Source: Acidobacteriaceae bacterium (GTDB lineage Bacteria; Acidobacteriota; Terriglobia; Terriglobales; Acidobacteriaceae). Taken from it: 6,177 bases of DNA. Under the pieces are notes generated by a model, which was not told the DNA's origin, made no database searches, and saw nothing but the letters and a program-made list of their open reading frames with translations. This document shows positions 1 through 6,177 of this stretch, piece by piece. The stretch's first letter is position 1. Each line of letters starts with the position of its first letter. A program made the position numbers and the translations under genes. Where the stretch lies: contig JASHTU010000391.1 in assembly GCA_030040395.1 (NCBI GenBank), positions 1-6,177 on the forward strand, in the 5' to 3' direction.

Positions 1-2826
1 AACGTGAACGGTATGCGTAACCAATCGAATAGCTTTCTGCTCGACGGCGCGCCCAACAACGACACCTTTAACAGCGGCTTCGTAATGCGTCCACCTCCGG
101 ATGCGATCCAGGAGTTTAAGATCATGACGCACTCCTACGAAGCCCAATACGGCCGCAACGCCGGCTCGGTGGTGGACGTCGTCACCCGTTCTGGAACGAA
201 CCAGTTTCATGGCGATTTGTGGGAGTTCAATCGCGAGGGGACCCTGGCTGCGCGAACCTACTTCGCCCGTCCACCCTCGGCCAAACCGGAGTATCTCCAG
301 AATCAATTTGGCGGCGCCGCCGGTGGCCCCATCATCCGCGACCGGCTGTTTATCTTCGGCTATTACGAGGGTTTTCGCCTCAAAGACGGCACCAGCAACA
401 CTTTGAATGTGCTGGTGCCGGGCACTCAGGAAAGAGGCGGCAACTTCTCCGAGTTATTGCCGGCCGGAACTACCTGCGCTACGGTGACCGGCAACACGCC
501 AGGCGTCTTGATCGATCCAGCCACTGGTCAACCGGCCTGTTACAACAATATTCCGAACGCCTTCGATCCCAGCCGCATAAGCCCCATTAGCGCGGCGATC
601 CTTACGGGCTACATTCCCCTGCCCCCTACGGCCGGAGGCGGACTGACTCAGGGCCAATACATCGCTTCGCCGCCCAATTTCGATAACCGCAACATGTATG
701 GTCTGCGCGGGGACTGGAAGCTCGGCAACCACGCCATCCTGGGCCGATACATGTATGCGCACCAGAATCTTTTCGATCCCATCACGCCTTCGAACTTCGC
801 GCCCAAGGGCAATTACCAGATCATGACGCCGACCGATGAGCTGGCGTCCGACACCTGGACCATCAGCAGCCGCGTGTTGAACACCGCCCGCTTCCTGCAT
901 CAGCACATCCAGGGCACGCCAAACAAGACCAGTCAGTTAGATCTCGCTACGCTGGGTTACCAGTTCAGCTCTACCAACGCAACGGCCAAAGGCCTACCGA
1001 ACGACACTCTTACTGGATCCTTCACGACCGGAGACTCACAGCAGCCGTTTGCTTATCGCGCCAACGGGGTCATCAGCCTCACCGACGACCTGACCTGGGT
1101 GATCGGCAAACATCTCTACCAGTTCGGGGGCGATCTGGAGCGCGACTCCATCAATCTGCTTTACATCAACCGTCCCAACGGTAACTTCACATTCAACCCA
1201 TATTGGACAAAGAACGTGTTGGCGGACTTTCTGCTCGGCTTCCCCTACATGTTCCAACAAGGCTCAGGCGATCCGGCGATGAACGGAACCTCCTGGACCT
1301 ACGCCGGCTACGCGCAGGATGAATATCGCATTAGGCCTCGCCTCACCCTGCAGCTCGGCCTCCGTTACGAACTCAACATGCCTTTTGTGGAGGCGAGCAA
1401 TCACCTCGCGTCCCTGGTTCCAGGCCAGCAATCCACGGTTGAGCCCAATGCGCCGCTCGGATTGGTCTACCCGAACGACAAGGGCATTCCGCGCGGGACC
1501 TATTACGCCGACACTACCAACCTGGCGCCGCGACTCGGCGCAATCGTCGACCCCTTCGGAGATGGAAAAACCAGCATTCGCGGCGGTTGGGGATTGTTCT
1601 ATGACACTACTCCTGGCCAGGGCACCTTCTTCCAGGACGGCACGCTGGCGCCTCCCTTCCAACCCCTTCAACAGATCAGCTTCTTTTCGGATTCCGGGCC
1701 GCCCACGGATGAGTACTTTGCCGATCCATACAACGGCGTCTCGTCCGGAGCCCCGGGGTTTCCGCCGTCGCTGACCTTCATCGGCTGGCAACTGCCGCAC
1801 ACCTACAAATCGCCACGGGTGCAGGAATACAACTTCAGCATCCAGCAGCAACTGACAAACGAGATGGGCTTTGAAGTCGGATACGTGGGCTCGCGCGGCG
1901 AGTACATTCCTGTCTTCATCGAGGTAAACCCGACAGGGATCACTTCCACCGGGTCCGCGACGCCATTGACCAACGATTACAAGTCCGCGGGATACGCCAA
2001 TTCACCTTTCCCCGCGTTCGGACTTACTCGTCCCACCTTTTCAGCAGGTCACTCCTGGTATGACTCGCTGCAGGCTAACTTGCAACTGCGCAGCTATAAT
2101 CGCTTGACCACCACGCTCGCTTACACGTGGAGCCACTCGCTCGACAACGCATCGGGTCTCAACATCGGCGGCGATTCGCGCCCGGTTCTGCCTGTCACCA
2201 TCGGCAACCAGGCGTCGATCGACGCCTCGGTGGCGCGGGAAAAGGGACCATCGCTCTACGACGCCCGCAACCGCTTTGTGATCAGCTTCCAATATGAGTT
2301 TCCGCCAATGACGGGTCACAATGAGTTTCAGCGGATCGTGGTGGGCGGCTGGAACTTCAACAGCATTTTCCAGGCGCAATCGGGTAGCCCGTTCGCGGTT
2401 GTGAACGCGTCGACAACGGCCCAGTCGCTCACCTTCCGTCCCAACCAGAACTGCAACCCGAACCTGGGTGGTGGACACGTGGCGGGCACCCTGCCCACGC
2501 AGCACTACTTCAACACTTCGTGTTTCGCGCTGCCCACGACGGTAGTGAACGGCGTTACGCTCATCAACAATAGTCAGAGCGGAGACGGACCGCGGGACTC
2601 GGTCGTCGGGCCCGGATTCAACACCACCGACGCATCGCTGTTCAAGACCTTGAGCCTGAACGAAAGGGACAGGTTTGAGTTTCGCTTCGAGGTGTTCAAT
2701 ATCTTCAACGAAGCGCATTTCAATAATCCCGTCGCCACCTTCGGCACATCCACCTTCGGTCAGATCACCAGCACCGTTGGCAACGACTCGCGCGTGATCC
2801 AGATGGCGGCCAAAATTGCGTTTTGA
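1..2826 (+). CDS. TonB-dependent receptor, Oar-like (5' partial)
   Basis: Outer-membrane receptor of the TonB-dependent, carboxypeptidase-regulatory-domain (Oar-like) type, expected to import a ligand with energy from TonB-ExbBD. The reading frame is open from the first base and gives 941 residues, so the true start, signal peptide, any N-terminal regulatory-like domain and the first part of the plug lie upstream. The GTG at base 4 and the ATG at 13 are internal codons. Visible plug signatures are NGMRNQSNSFLLDG (about residues 3-16) and the block with AQYGRNAGSVVDVVTRSGTN (about 48-67). After that comes a long region rich in Gly, Asn, Thr and aromatic residues with alternating strand patterns, as in a 22-strand barrel. 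The last strands (RFEFRFEVFNIFNEAHFNNP) and the terminal Phe fit the outer-membrane protein C-terminal signature. Four Cys lie in predicted loops. The ligand is unknown. The family call is firm; the peptide-import role is only suggested by the neighbours. Confidence 0.93.
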   Translation, partial: NVNGMRNQSNSFLLDGAPNNDTFNSGFVMRPPPDAIQEFKIMTHSYEAQYGRNAGSVVDVVTRSGTNQFHGDLWEFNREGTLAARTYFARPPSAKPEYLQNQFGGAAGGPIIRDRLFIFGYYEGFRLKDGTSNTLNVLVPGTQERGGNFSELLPAGTTCATVTGNTPGVLIDPATGQPACYNNIPNAFDPSRISPISAAILTGYIPLPPTAGGGLTQGQYIASPPNFDNRNMYGLRGDWKLGNHAILGRYMYAHQNLFDPITPSNFAPKGNYQIMTPTDELASDTWTISSRVLNTARFLHQHIQGTPNKTSQLDLATLGYQFSSTNATAKGLPNDTLTGSFTTGDSQQPFAYRANGVISLTDDLTWVIGKHLYQFGGDLERDSINLLYINRPNGNFTFNPYWTKNVLADFLLGFPYMFQQGSGDPAMNGTSWTYAGYAQDEYRIRPRLTLQLGLRYELNMPFVEASNHLASLVPGQQSTVEPNAPLGLVYPNDKGIPRGTYYADTTNLAPRLGAIVDPFGDGKTSIRGGWGLFYDTTPGQGTFFQDGTLAPPFQPLQQISFFSDSGPPTDEYFADPYNGVSSGAPGFPPSLTFIGWQLPHTYKSPRVQEYNFSIQQQLTNEMGFEVGYVGSRGEYIPVFIEVNPTGITSTGSATPLTNDYKSAGYANSPFPAFGLTRPTFSAGHSWYDSLQANLQLRSYNRLTTTLAYTWSHSLDNASGLNIGGDSRPVLPVTIGNQASIDASVAREKGPSLYDARNRFVISFQYEFPPMTGHNEFQRIVVGGWNFNSIFQAQSGSPFAVVNASTTAQSLTFRPNQNCNPNLGGGHVAGTLPTQHYFNTSCFALPTTVVNGVTLINNSQSGDGPRDSVVGPGFNTTDASLFKTLSLNERDRFEFRFEVFNIFNEAHFNNPVATFGTSTFGQITSTVGNDSRVIQMAAKIAF

Positions 2827-2839
2827 TCGGGCCGGTGCA

Positions 2840-2855
2840 ACTCCCCTGGCGGAGT
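2840..2855 (+). repeat. Short inverted repeat after the receptor gene
   Basis: ACTCC (2840-2844) and GGAGT (2851-2855) form a perfect 5-bp stem with a 6-base loop, 14 bases after the receptor stop codon. No T-run follows, so it is not a standard rho-independent terminator. It could be a weak terminator or 3'-end structure, but a stem this short is easily due to chance. Confidence 0.2.
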
Positions 2856-2898
2856 GGAGCGGCGCGACGTATTCACCAAATGCATTAGCTTCCAACCA

Positions 2899-2921
2899 GG
2901 GCCGGAGCGTTGCTTCAGCCC
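2899..2921 (+). promoter_or_regulatory. Hairpin just upstream of the M20 ribosome binding site
   Basis: The arms GGGCCGGAGC (2899-2908) and GCTTCAGCCC (2912-2921) pair around a GTT loop with nine pairs, one of them G-U, and one C-A mismatch. The hairpin ends only two bases before the AGAGGTG ribosome binding site of the M20 gene. There is no T-run, so a terminator is unlikely. It could influence ribosome access or protect a processed 5' end of the downstream message. The structure is read directly from the sequence; any function is inferred. Confidence 0.3.
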
Positions 2922-2923
2922 CT

Positions 2924-2930
2924 AGAGGTG
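2924..2930 (+). promoter_or_regulatory. Ribosome binding site for the M20 gene
   Basis: AGAGGTG is a close match to the anti-Shine-Dalgarno complement and is followed by a 6-base spacer before the ATG at 2937. This spacing supports that start. A second ATG at 2933 lies in another frame only three bases after the site. Confidence 0.75.
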
Positions 2931-2936
2931 AAATGA

Positions 2937-4235
2937 ATGGCCACCTACGCCGTGCCGCTGAAAGTTCAGGACCGAGTCGCGAAGAGCGTGGACGAAATCG
3001 CAGACGAGATGATCTCGTTCCTGCAGGAATTGACGCGGATTCCCACCGTCAACCCGCCGGGGCGGAACTATATTGCGGGCGCGGAGTTGATCGGCGCCAA
3101 GCTCAAGGAGTTCGGGTACGCGACCCGTTACATTGCCGCTGAAGGACTGGTGGAACATACGGCCGAGCATCCGCGCATGAATGTGCTGGGACGCATAGAC
3201 GGACCCACGCCGCGCCCAAATCTCCATTTCAACGGTCATTTCGATGTGGTTCCTGTGGGCGAAGCATGGACAGTCGACCCCTTTGGCGGACTCATTCGCG
3301 ATGGAAAGATTTACGGCCGCGGGGTTTCGGACCAAAAGGCGGGGATCGCGGCTTCCATCTTTGCAGTCGAGGCGATGCGCCGCGCCGGGATCAAGCTGCT
3401 CGGCAGCGTCGAGCAGAGCGGCAGCGTCGATGAGGAGAGCGGCGGTTTCGCAGGGGTCGCATACATGGCGAAAAGCGGTTGGATCGATAAGGACAAGACC
3501 GATTATGTCATCATCACCGAGCCCACCGATGCGGACCGCGTGTGCGTCGGCCATCGTGGCGTCTATTGGTTCAAGGTCACCACCCGGGGTCGCATCGCGC
3601 ACGGCTGCATGCCGCACTTCGGCGTCAGCGCCATTGATCATCTTGCGGACTTCCTGCACTCCGTGACCCAGGAGCTCAAGCCGGCCCTGGCGAAACGCAT
3701 GACGGCCGCGCCGGTGGAGCCGCCAGGATCGCGCTTCGCCAGCATCAATGTGAATGCGGTTTTTGGCGGCCAGCCGGAAAACGGCGTACAGACGCCGTGC
3801 GTGGCCGACCATTCGGGCGCCATCTTCGACCGGCGCTTCCTCGCCGAAGAGAATTTTGAAGATGTGCGCGGCGAAATTCATCACATGCTTGCGGATTTGC
3901 ACGCCAGGAATCCGGATTTCAACTACGACATTGAAGATTTGATGGTGGTGCACCCGGTGCAAACCGATGAAAACTGTGACCTGGTCAAGGCGATGAAGCG
4001 CGGCGTGGAAACGGTGCTGGGCCACACGCCCAAACTGACGGTCAGCCCGGGGACTTACGATCAGAAGCATGTGGTTCGCATCGGCAGCGTGCGCCAGTGC
4101 GTCGCCTATGGCCCGGGAATTCTCAACCAGGCGCACCAGCCGGACGAGCACTGCCGCGTGGAGGATGTGGTGAATTCAGCCAAGGTGATGGCCTTGACCG
4201 CGATCCAACTGCTCGGCGCAGAGAGCGCGAAATGA
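2937..4235 (+). CDS. M20-family zinc metallopeptidase/deacylase (ArgE/DapE-like)
   Basis: Zinc-dependent amidohydrolase of the M20 family (ArgE/DapE/carboxypeptidase G2 group), 432 residues, which is a normal full length. Known chemistry in the family is hydrolysis of N-acyl amino acids or short peptides. The expected dinuclear site is visible: H101 and D103 in GHFDVVP, bridging D132 in GRGVSDQK, general base E166 and metal ligand E167 in VDEESGG, E195 in ITEPT, and H400 in the C-terminal segment with YGPGILNQAHQPDEH. The dimerisation (lid) domain starts around residue 205 and carries H222 in AHGCMPH, where Cys224 replaces the more usual Ser. The GTYD at 372-375 takes the place of the common GGTDA motif. 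There is no signal peptide, so the enzyme is probably cytoplasmic. The start is supported by the site at 2924-2930. The 3' end overlaps the symporter gene by 4 bases, suggesting that the symporter brings in its substrate. The motifs do not separate acetylornithine deacetylase, succinyl-DAP desuccinylase, dipeptidase or another acyl-amino-acid hydrolase, and a biosynthetic role looks less likely given the transporter beside it. Confidence 0.93.
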   Translation: MATYAVPLKVQDRVAKSVDEIADEMISFLQELTRIPTVNPPGRNYIAGAELIGAKLKEFGYATRYIAAEGLVEHTAEHPRMNVLGRIDGPTPRPNLHFNGHFDVVPVGEAWTVDPFGGLIRDGKIYGRGVSDQKAGIAASIFAVEAMRRAGIKLLGSVEQSGSVDEESGGFAGVAYMAKSGWIDKDKTDYVIITEPTDADRVCVGHRGVYWFKVTTRGRIAHGCMPHFGVSAIDHLADFLHSVTQELKPALAKRMTAAPVEPPGSRFASINVNAVFGGQPENGVQTPCVADHSGAIFDRRFLAEENFEDVRGEIHHMLADLHARNPDFNYDIEDLMVVHPVQTDENCDLVKAMKRGVETVLGHTPKLTVSPGTYDQKHVVRIGSVRQCVAYGPGILNQAHQPDEHCRVEDVVNSAKVMALTAIQLLGAESAK

Positions 4236-5686
4236 CTCTCTATCTGGGCGCACTGCTGTTTTATTCCATCTTCCTGATGGCGCTCGGCGTTTTTATCAGC
4301 CGCCGGGTGAAAAACTCCTCCGACTTCCTCGTGGCCAGCCGCAGTCTGGGTCCGGGGCGGTTGTTCGCCACTTTCCTAGCCGCCAACATCGGCGCCGGAT
4401 CGACCGTGGGCGCAACCGGTCTCGGGTACCGCTTCGGCATGTCGGCGTGGTGGTGGGTGGGCTCTGCCAGCATCGGCACACTGTTGCTTTCGCAGTTTCT
4501 CGGTCCAAGGTTGTGGAGGATCGCCAAAGACCGCCATCTTGCCACCCTGCAGGACTTTCTTGAATTCCGCTACGGCAAGGCGGTGAAAGCTATCATCGCG
4601 GCGCTGTTCTGGTGCGGATCGATGGCCATTCTCGCCGGGCAGCTGATTGCCATGTCGTGGATTCTGAACACCGTCGCCGGGATTCCCAAGTGGGGCGGTT
4701 GCCTCATCGGCGGGGTGGTCGCCATCGTGTATTGCACCGCCGGCGGGCTAATGTCTTCAGCCTTCGTAAACATGTTTGAACTGGCTGTGACCATGGCCGG
4801 CCTGCTGCTCGCCGTTCCCTTTGTGCTGCACGGGCTCGGAGGGTGGTCGCATGTGCGCGCCCTGGTGCAAGCGCAGAGCGCGAACCCCGCTGCAGCCGCG
4901 CCGATGTTCAGCATTGTCGGCGTGGGCTCGAAACAGGTGCTCGCGTGGGTTGCCATCCTTCTGCCCTCGTTCATGATCTCGCCGGGCCTGGTGCAAAAGC
5001 TCTACGGCGCGCGCGACGTGAAGACCGTGCGGCTCGGCGTCGGCCTCAACTCGCTGGGCCAAGCCATCTTCGCATTTGTGCCGCCTGTGCTCGGTCTGTG
5101 CGCGCTGGCCGCGCTGCCCCATCTCGCCAACCCCGAGCTGGCCTTGCCCGCGGCCATGAAATTCCTGCTGCCCAAGTGGCTCGGCGTTTTTACGCTGGCC
5201 TCCATCTTTTCGGCGGAGCTGAGCGCCACCGACGCCATCCTCTTCATGCTGTCCACATCGCTGGCCGTCGATCTCTACAAGACCTTCATCAGGCCCAAGA
5301 TCTCGCAGCACGAACTGCTTGCAGCCAGCCGCATCGCATCCGCCGGCGCGGGCATTTGCGGCATTTTGGCGGCCATCGTCCTGCCTTCGATCATCGCCGC
5401 CATCGGCATCTTCTACGGCCTCATTGCGGTGGCGTTGTTTGTCCCGGTGTTGGCGGGACTGTATTCCAAACGGGTGCTGTCGTCAGCGGCGGTGTGGAGC
5501 ATTGGCGGTGCGCTTGCCGCCACTCTATTTACTTCCACCGTGACGGGCGGCCGGGGTTTCGGCGTCTTCTCGCCCGAGGCGGTGGGGATCGCGATGGCAG
5601 CGGCGGTGATGATCGGATTTCGCTTGCTCCATCCCGGGCGAGCGCAGAACAACCTGGCGTTTGCCGGTGGAACCGGGGCGAGTTGA
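4232..5686 (+). CDS. Sodium:solute symporter (SSS) family permease
   Basis: Inner-membrane secondary transporter of the SSS family (PutP/PanF/SGLT fold), 484 residues with about 13 hydrophobic segments, near 3-22, 44-63, 71-92, 119-139, 155-173, 180-201, 233-254, 270-292, 312-345, 366-388, 392-410, 418-437 and 448-466. Family marks are the N-terminal FISRRVKNSSDFLVASRSLG (22-41), the first core helix with AANIGAGST (50-58), the ISPGLVQKLYGARD loop (249-262) and the core helix with SAELSATDAILFML, ending in DLYK (327-350). The frame is open further upstream to an ATG at 4097, but that start would place 45 hydrophilic residues before the first helix and overlap the M20 gene by 139 bases. The ATG at 4232 overlaps its stop as ATGA, has a weak GAGAG at 4221-4225, and begins directly at helix one. 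Translational coupling with the M20 gene is therefore likely. The substrate is unknown; an amino acid, small peptide or acyl-amino acid would fit the neighbours. The Ser-Thr pair usual at the second sodium site is Ser331-Ala332 here. Confidence 0.92.
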   Translation: MTLYLGALLFYSIFLMALGVFISRRVKNSSDFLVASRSLGPGRLFATFLAANIGAGSTVGATGLGYRFGMSAWWWVGSASIGTLLLSQFLGPRLWRIAKDRHLATLQDFLEFRYGKAVKAIIAALFWCGSMAILAGQLIAMSWILNTVAGIPKWGGCLIGGVVAIVYCTAGGLMSSAFVNMFELAVTMAGLLLAVPFVLHGLGGWSHVRALVQAQSANPAAAAPMFSIVGVGSKQVLAWVAILLPSFMISPGLVQKLYGARDVKTVRLGVGLNSLGQAIFAFVPPVLGLCALAALPHLANPELALPAAMKFLLPKWLGVFTLASIFSAELSATDAILFMLSTSLAVDLYKTFIRPKISQHELLAASRIASAGAGICGILAAIVLPSIIAAIGIFYGLIAVALFVPVLAGLYSKRVLSSAAVWSIGGALAATLFTSTVTGGRGFGVFSPEAVGIAMAAAVMIGFRLLHPGRAQNNLAFAGGTGAS

Positions 5687-5693
5687 ACTCGCC
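5677..5693 (+). repeat. Perfect 17-base inverted repeat over the symporter stop codon
   Basis: GGCGAGTT (5677-5684) and AACTCGCC (5686-5693) are exact reverse complements around one central G. As RNA, the same bases fold into a 7-bp GC-rich stem whose three-base loop is the UGA stop codon of the symporter gene. No T-run follows, so it is not a classical terminator. It could be a transcript 3'-end stabiliser or terminator-like hairpin, or a DNA operator for the gene downstream. The symmetry is certain; the role is inferred. Confidence 0.4.
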
Positions 5694-5709
5694 GTGGAGC
5701 AGTAAGATC

Positions 5710-5729
5710 GAGCACAAAGCTTCGTGTTC
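5710..5729. promoter_or_regulatory. Imperfect 20-bp dyad, candidate operator
   Basis: The half-sites GAGCACAAAG (5710-5719) and CTTCGTGTTC (5720-5729) match as reverse complements at 8 of 10 positions, centred on AAGCTT. The dyad lies between the symporter and P1 peptidase genes, with its centre about 87 bases before the peptidase start, where a regulator site could be. No convincing -35/-10 pair was found next to it. This is a candidate based on symmetry only. Confidence 0.25.
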
Positions 5730-5736
5730 CGCTCTT

Positions 5737-5754
5737 GCGGCTCCGGCCGGCCGC
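5737..5754. repeat. GC-rich inverted repeat in the 120-base gap
   Basis: GCGGC (5737-5741) can pair with GCCGC (5750-5754) around an 8-base loop; alternatively CGGCCGGCCG (5744-5753) is a perfect 10-bp palindrome. The run that follows on the + strand is AAAAA, not T, and on the minus strand the T-run precedes the stem, so it does not work as a rho-independent terminator in either direction. GC-rich palindromes of this size are common in such genomes. Confidence 0.2.
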
Positions 5755-5794
5755 AAAAACAAGAAACGGCGGGGCGCGATGAACGGTATTGGAA

Positions 5795-5800
5795 AAGGAG
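5795..5800 (+). promoter_or_regulatory. Ribosome binding site for the P1 peptidase gene
   Basis: AAGGAG is a strong Shine-Dalgarno match with a 6-base spacer to the ATG at 5807. It fixes the start of the peptidase gene and so includes the twin-arginine-like N-terminus in the protein. Confidence 0.8.
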
Positions 5801-5806
5801 CGGGTT

Positions 5807-6177
5807 ATGCTGCGTCGTGATTTTAATTGGAGCCTGCTGGGGCTGCCCCTGGCCGCTGCTCGGCCGTCCATGGGATTGGGAGCGGGCGAGATCGATGCCG
5901 CCCAGTTGCCGCCCGGCGGCTCCATTACCGATGTTCCCGGCCTGAAAGTGGGCCACTTTACGCGCACCGAGCGGCCCACGGGGTGCACGGTCATGCTGTG
6001 CGAAGCAGGCGCCACAGCCGGCGTGGATGTGCGCGGATCGGCGCCCGGCACGCGCGAAACAGACCTGCTGAAGCCCATCAACCAAGTGCAAAAGGTGAAT
6101 GCGGTGGTGCTCTCCGGCGGCAGCGCCTACGGACTGGACACGGCCACCGGCGTGATGCGCTATCTCGAGGAGCAAAA
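5807..6177 (+). CDS. P1-family aminopeptidase (S58, DmpA-like), 3' partial
   Basis: First 123 codons plus two bases of a P1-family peptidase (MEROPS S58; DmpA and beta-peptidyl aminopeptidases), which runs off the window end. The family is made as one chain that cleaves itself to expose an N-terminal Ser nucleophile; known members remove N-terminal residues, including D- or beta-amino acids. Visible family blocks are SITDVPGLKVGHFT (39-52), TGCTVMLCE (58-66), AGVDVRGSAPGTRETDLL (71-88), and VVLSGGSAYGLDTATGVMRYLEE (100-122). Family members are about 350-400 residues long, so the self-cleavage site and nucleophile lie beyond the window and activity cannot be judged. The N-terminus has Arg3-Arg4-Asp-Phe6, then a hydrophobic stretch (SLLGLPLAAA, 9-18), which resembles a twin-arginine signal and suggests export to the periplasm. 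The ATG at 5807 is chosen because of the AAGGAG site. The 120-base gap after the symporter gene leaves open whether it has its own promoter. Confidence 0.9.
   Translation, partial: MLRRDFNWSLLGLPLAAARPSMGLGAGEIDAAQLPPGGSITDVPGLKVGHFTRTERPTGCTVMLCEAGATAGVDVRGSAPGTRETDLLKPINQVQKVNAVVLSGGSAYGLDTATGVMRYLEEQ

Noticed and set aside
4..15. GTG at 4 or ATG at 13 as the receptor start
   Set aside because: Both fall inside the conserved plug motif, the frame is open to the window edge, and the protein would lack a signal peptide and half of the plug.
2041..2895. A 284-codon minus-strand frame opposite the receptor C-terminus
   Set aside because: The composition is that of a shadow frame, there is no ribosome binding site that stands out, and the + strand frame carries the barrel signature.
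2922..4151. A 409-codon open frame on the minus strand opposite the M20 gene
   Set aside because: It is fully antisense to a gene with an intact set of catalytic motifs, its translation is His/Arg/Ala-rich with no recognisable domain, and long antisense frames are common in GC-rich coding DNA.
4097..4231. An upstream ATG extending the symporter by 45 residues
   Set aside because: The extra segment is hydrophilic and Arg-rich, overlaps the conserved C-terminal motif of the M20 gene in another frame, and has no support compared with the ATGA-coupled start at 4232.
5683..5708. TTGAAC and TAAGAT considered as a -35/-10 promoter for the P1 peptidase
   Set aside because: Each matches only 4 of 6 consensus bases and the spacer is 14 bases, too short for a standard sigma-70 promoter.
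4843..5820. A 325-codon + strand frame inside and past the symporter gene
   Set aside because: Its product is Arg/His/Ala-rich and unlike a folded protein, and it overlaps most of a well-supported membrane protein in another frame.
5779..5820. A 13-codon frame (MNGIGKGAGYAAS) overlapping the P1 peptidase start, considered as a leader peptide
   Set aside because: There is no clear ribosome binding site, no run of regulatory codons and no attenuator-like structure after it.

Overview
The window most likely comes from a Gram-negative, GC-rich (roughly 60% GC by eye) member of the Acidobacteriota. The main pointer is the first gene, an Oar-like TonB-dependent receptor with a long extracellular-loop-rich barrel and the plug signature NGMRNQSNSFLLDG, a type greatly expanded in that phylum. 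The taxonomic call is an inference from gene style, not from a marker gene.

Layout, all on the + strand: (1) bases 1-2826, the plug and barrel part of a TonB-dependent receptor whose start lies upstream of the window; (2) a 110-base gap with two weak hairpins and a good ribosome binding site; (3) 2937-4235, a complete M20-family zinc deacylase/peptidase with all the expected metal and catalytic residues; (4) 4232-5686, a sodium:solute symporter (SSS) family permease that overlaps the M20 gene by 4 bases (ATGA); (5) a 120-base gap rich in inverted repeats, one of which spans the symporter stop codon; (6) 5807 to the window end, the first 123 codons of a P1-family (S58, DmpA-type) aminopeptidase with a twin-arginine-like N-terminus.

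Read together, the genes resemble a scavenging route for peptides or N-acyl amino acids: the receptor could bring a ligand across the outer membrane, the P1 peptidase could trim it in the periplasm if it is exported, the symporter could carry the product across the inner membrane, and the M20 enzyme, which has no signal peptide, could hydrolyse an amide bond in the cytoplasm. Only the M20-symporter pair is tightly coupled in sequence. The link to the two flanking genes is inferred from shared strand and order, and no substrate can be read from the sequence. No RNA genes, mobile elements, CRISPR arrays or clear rho-independent terminators were seen.
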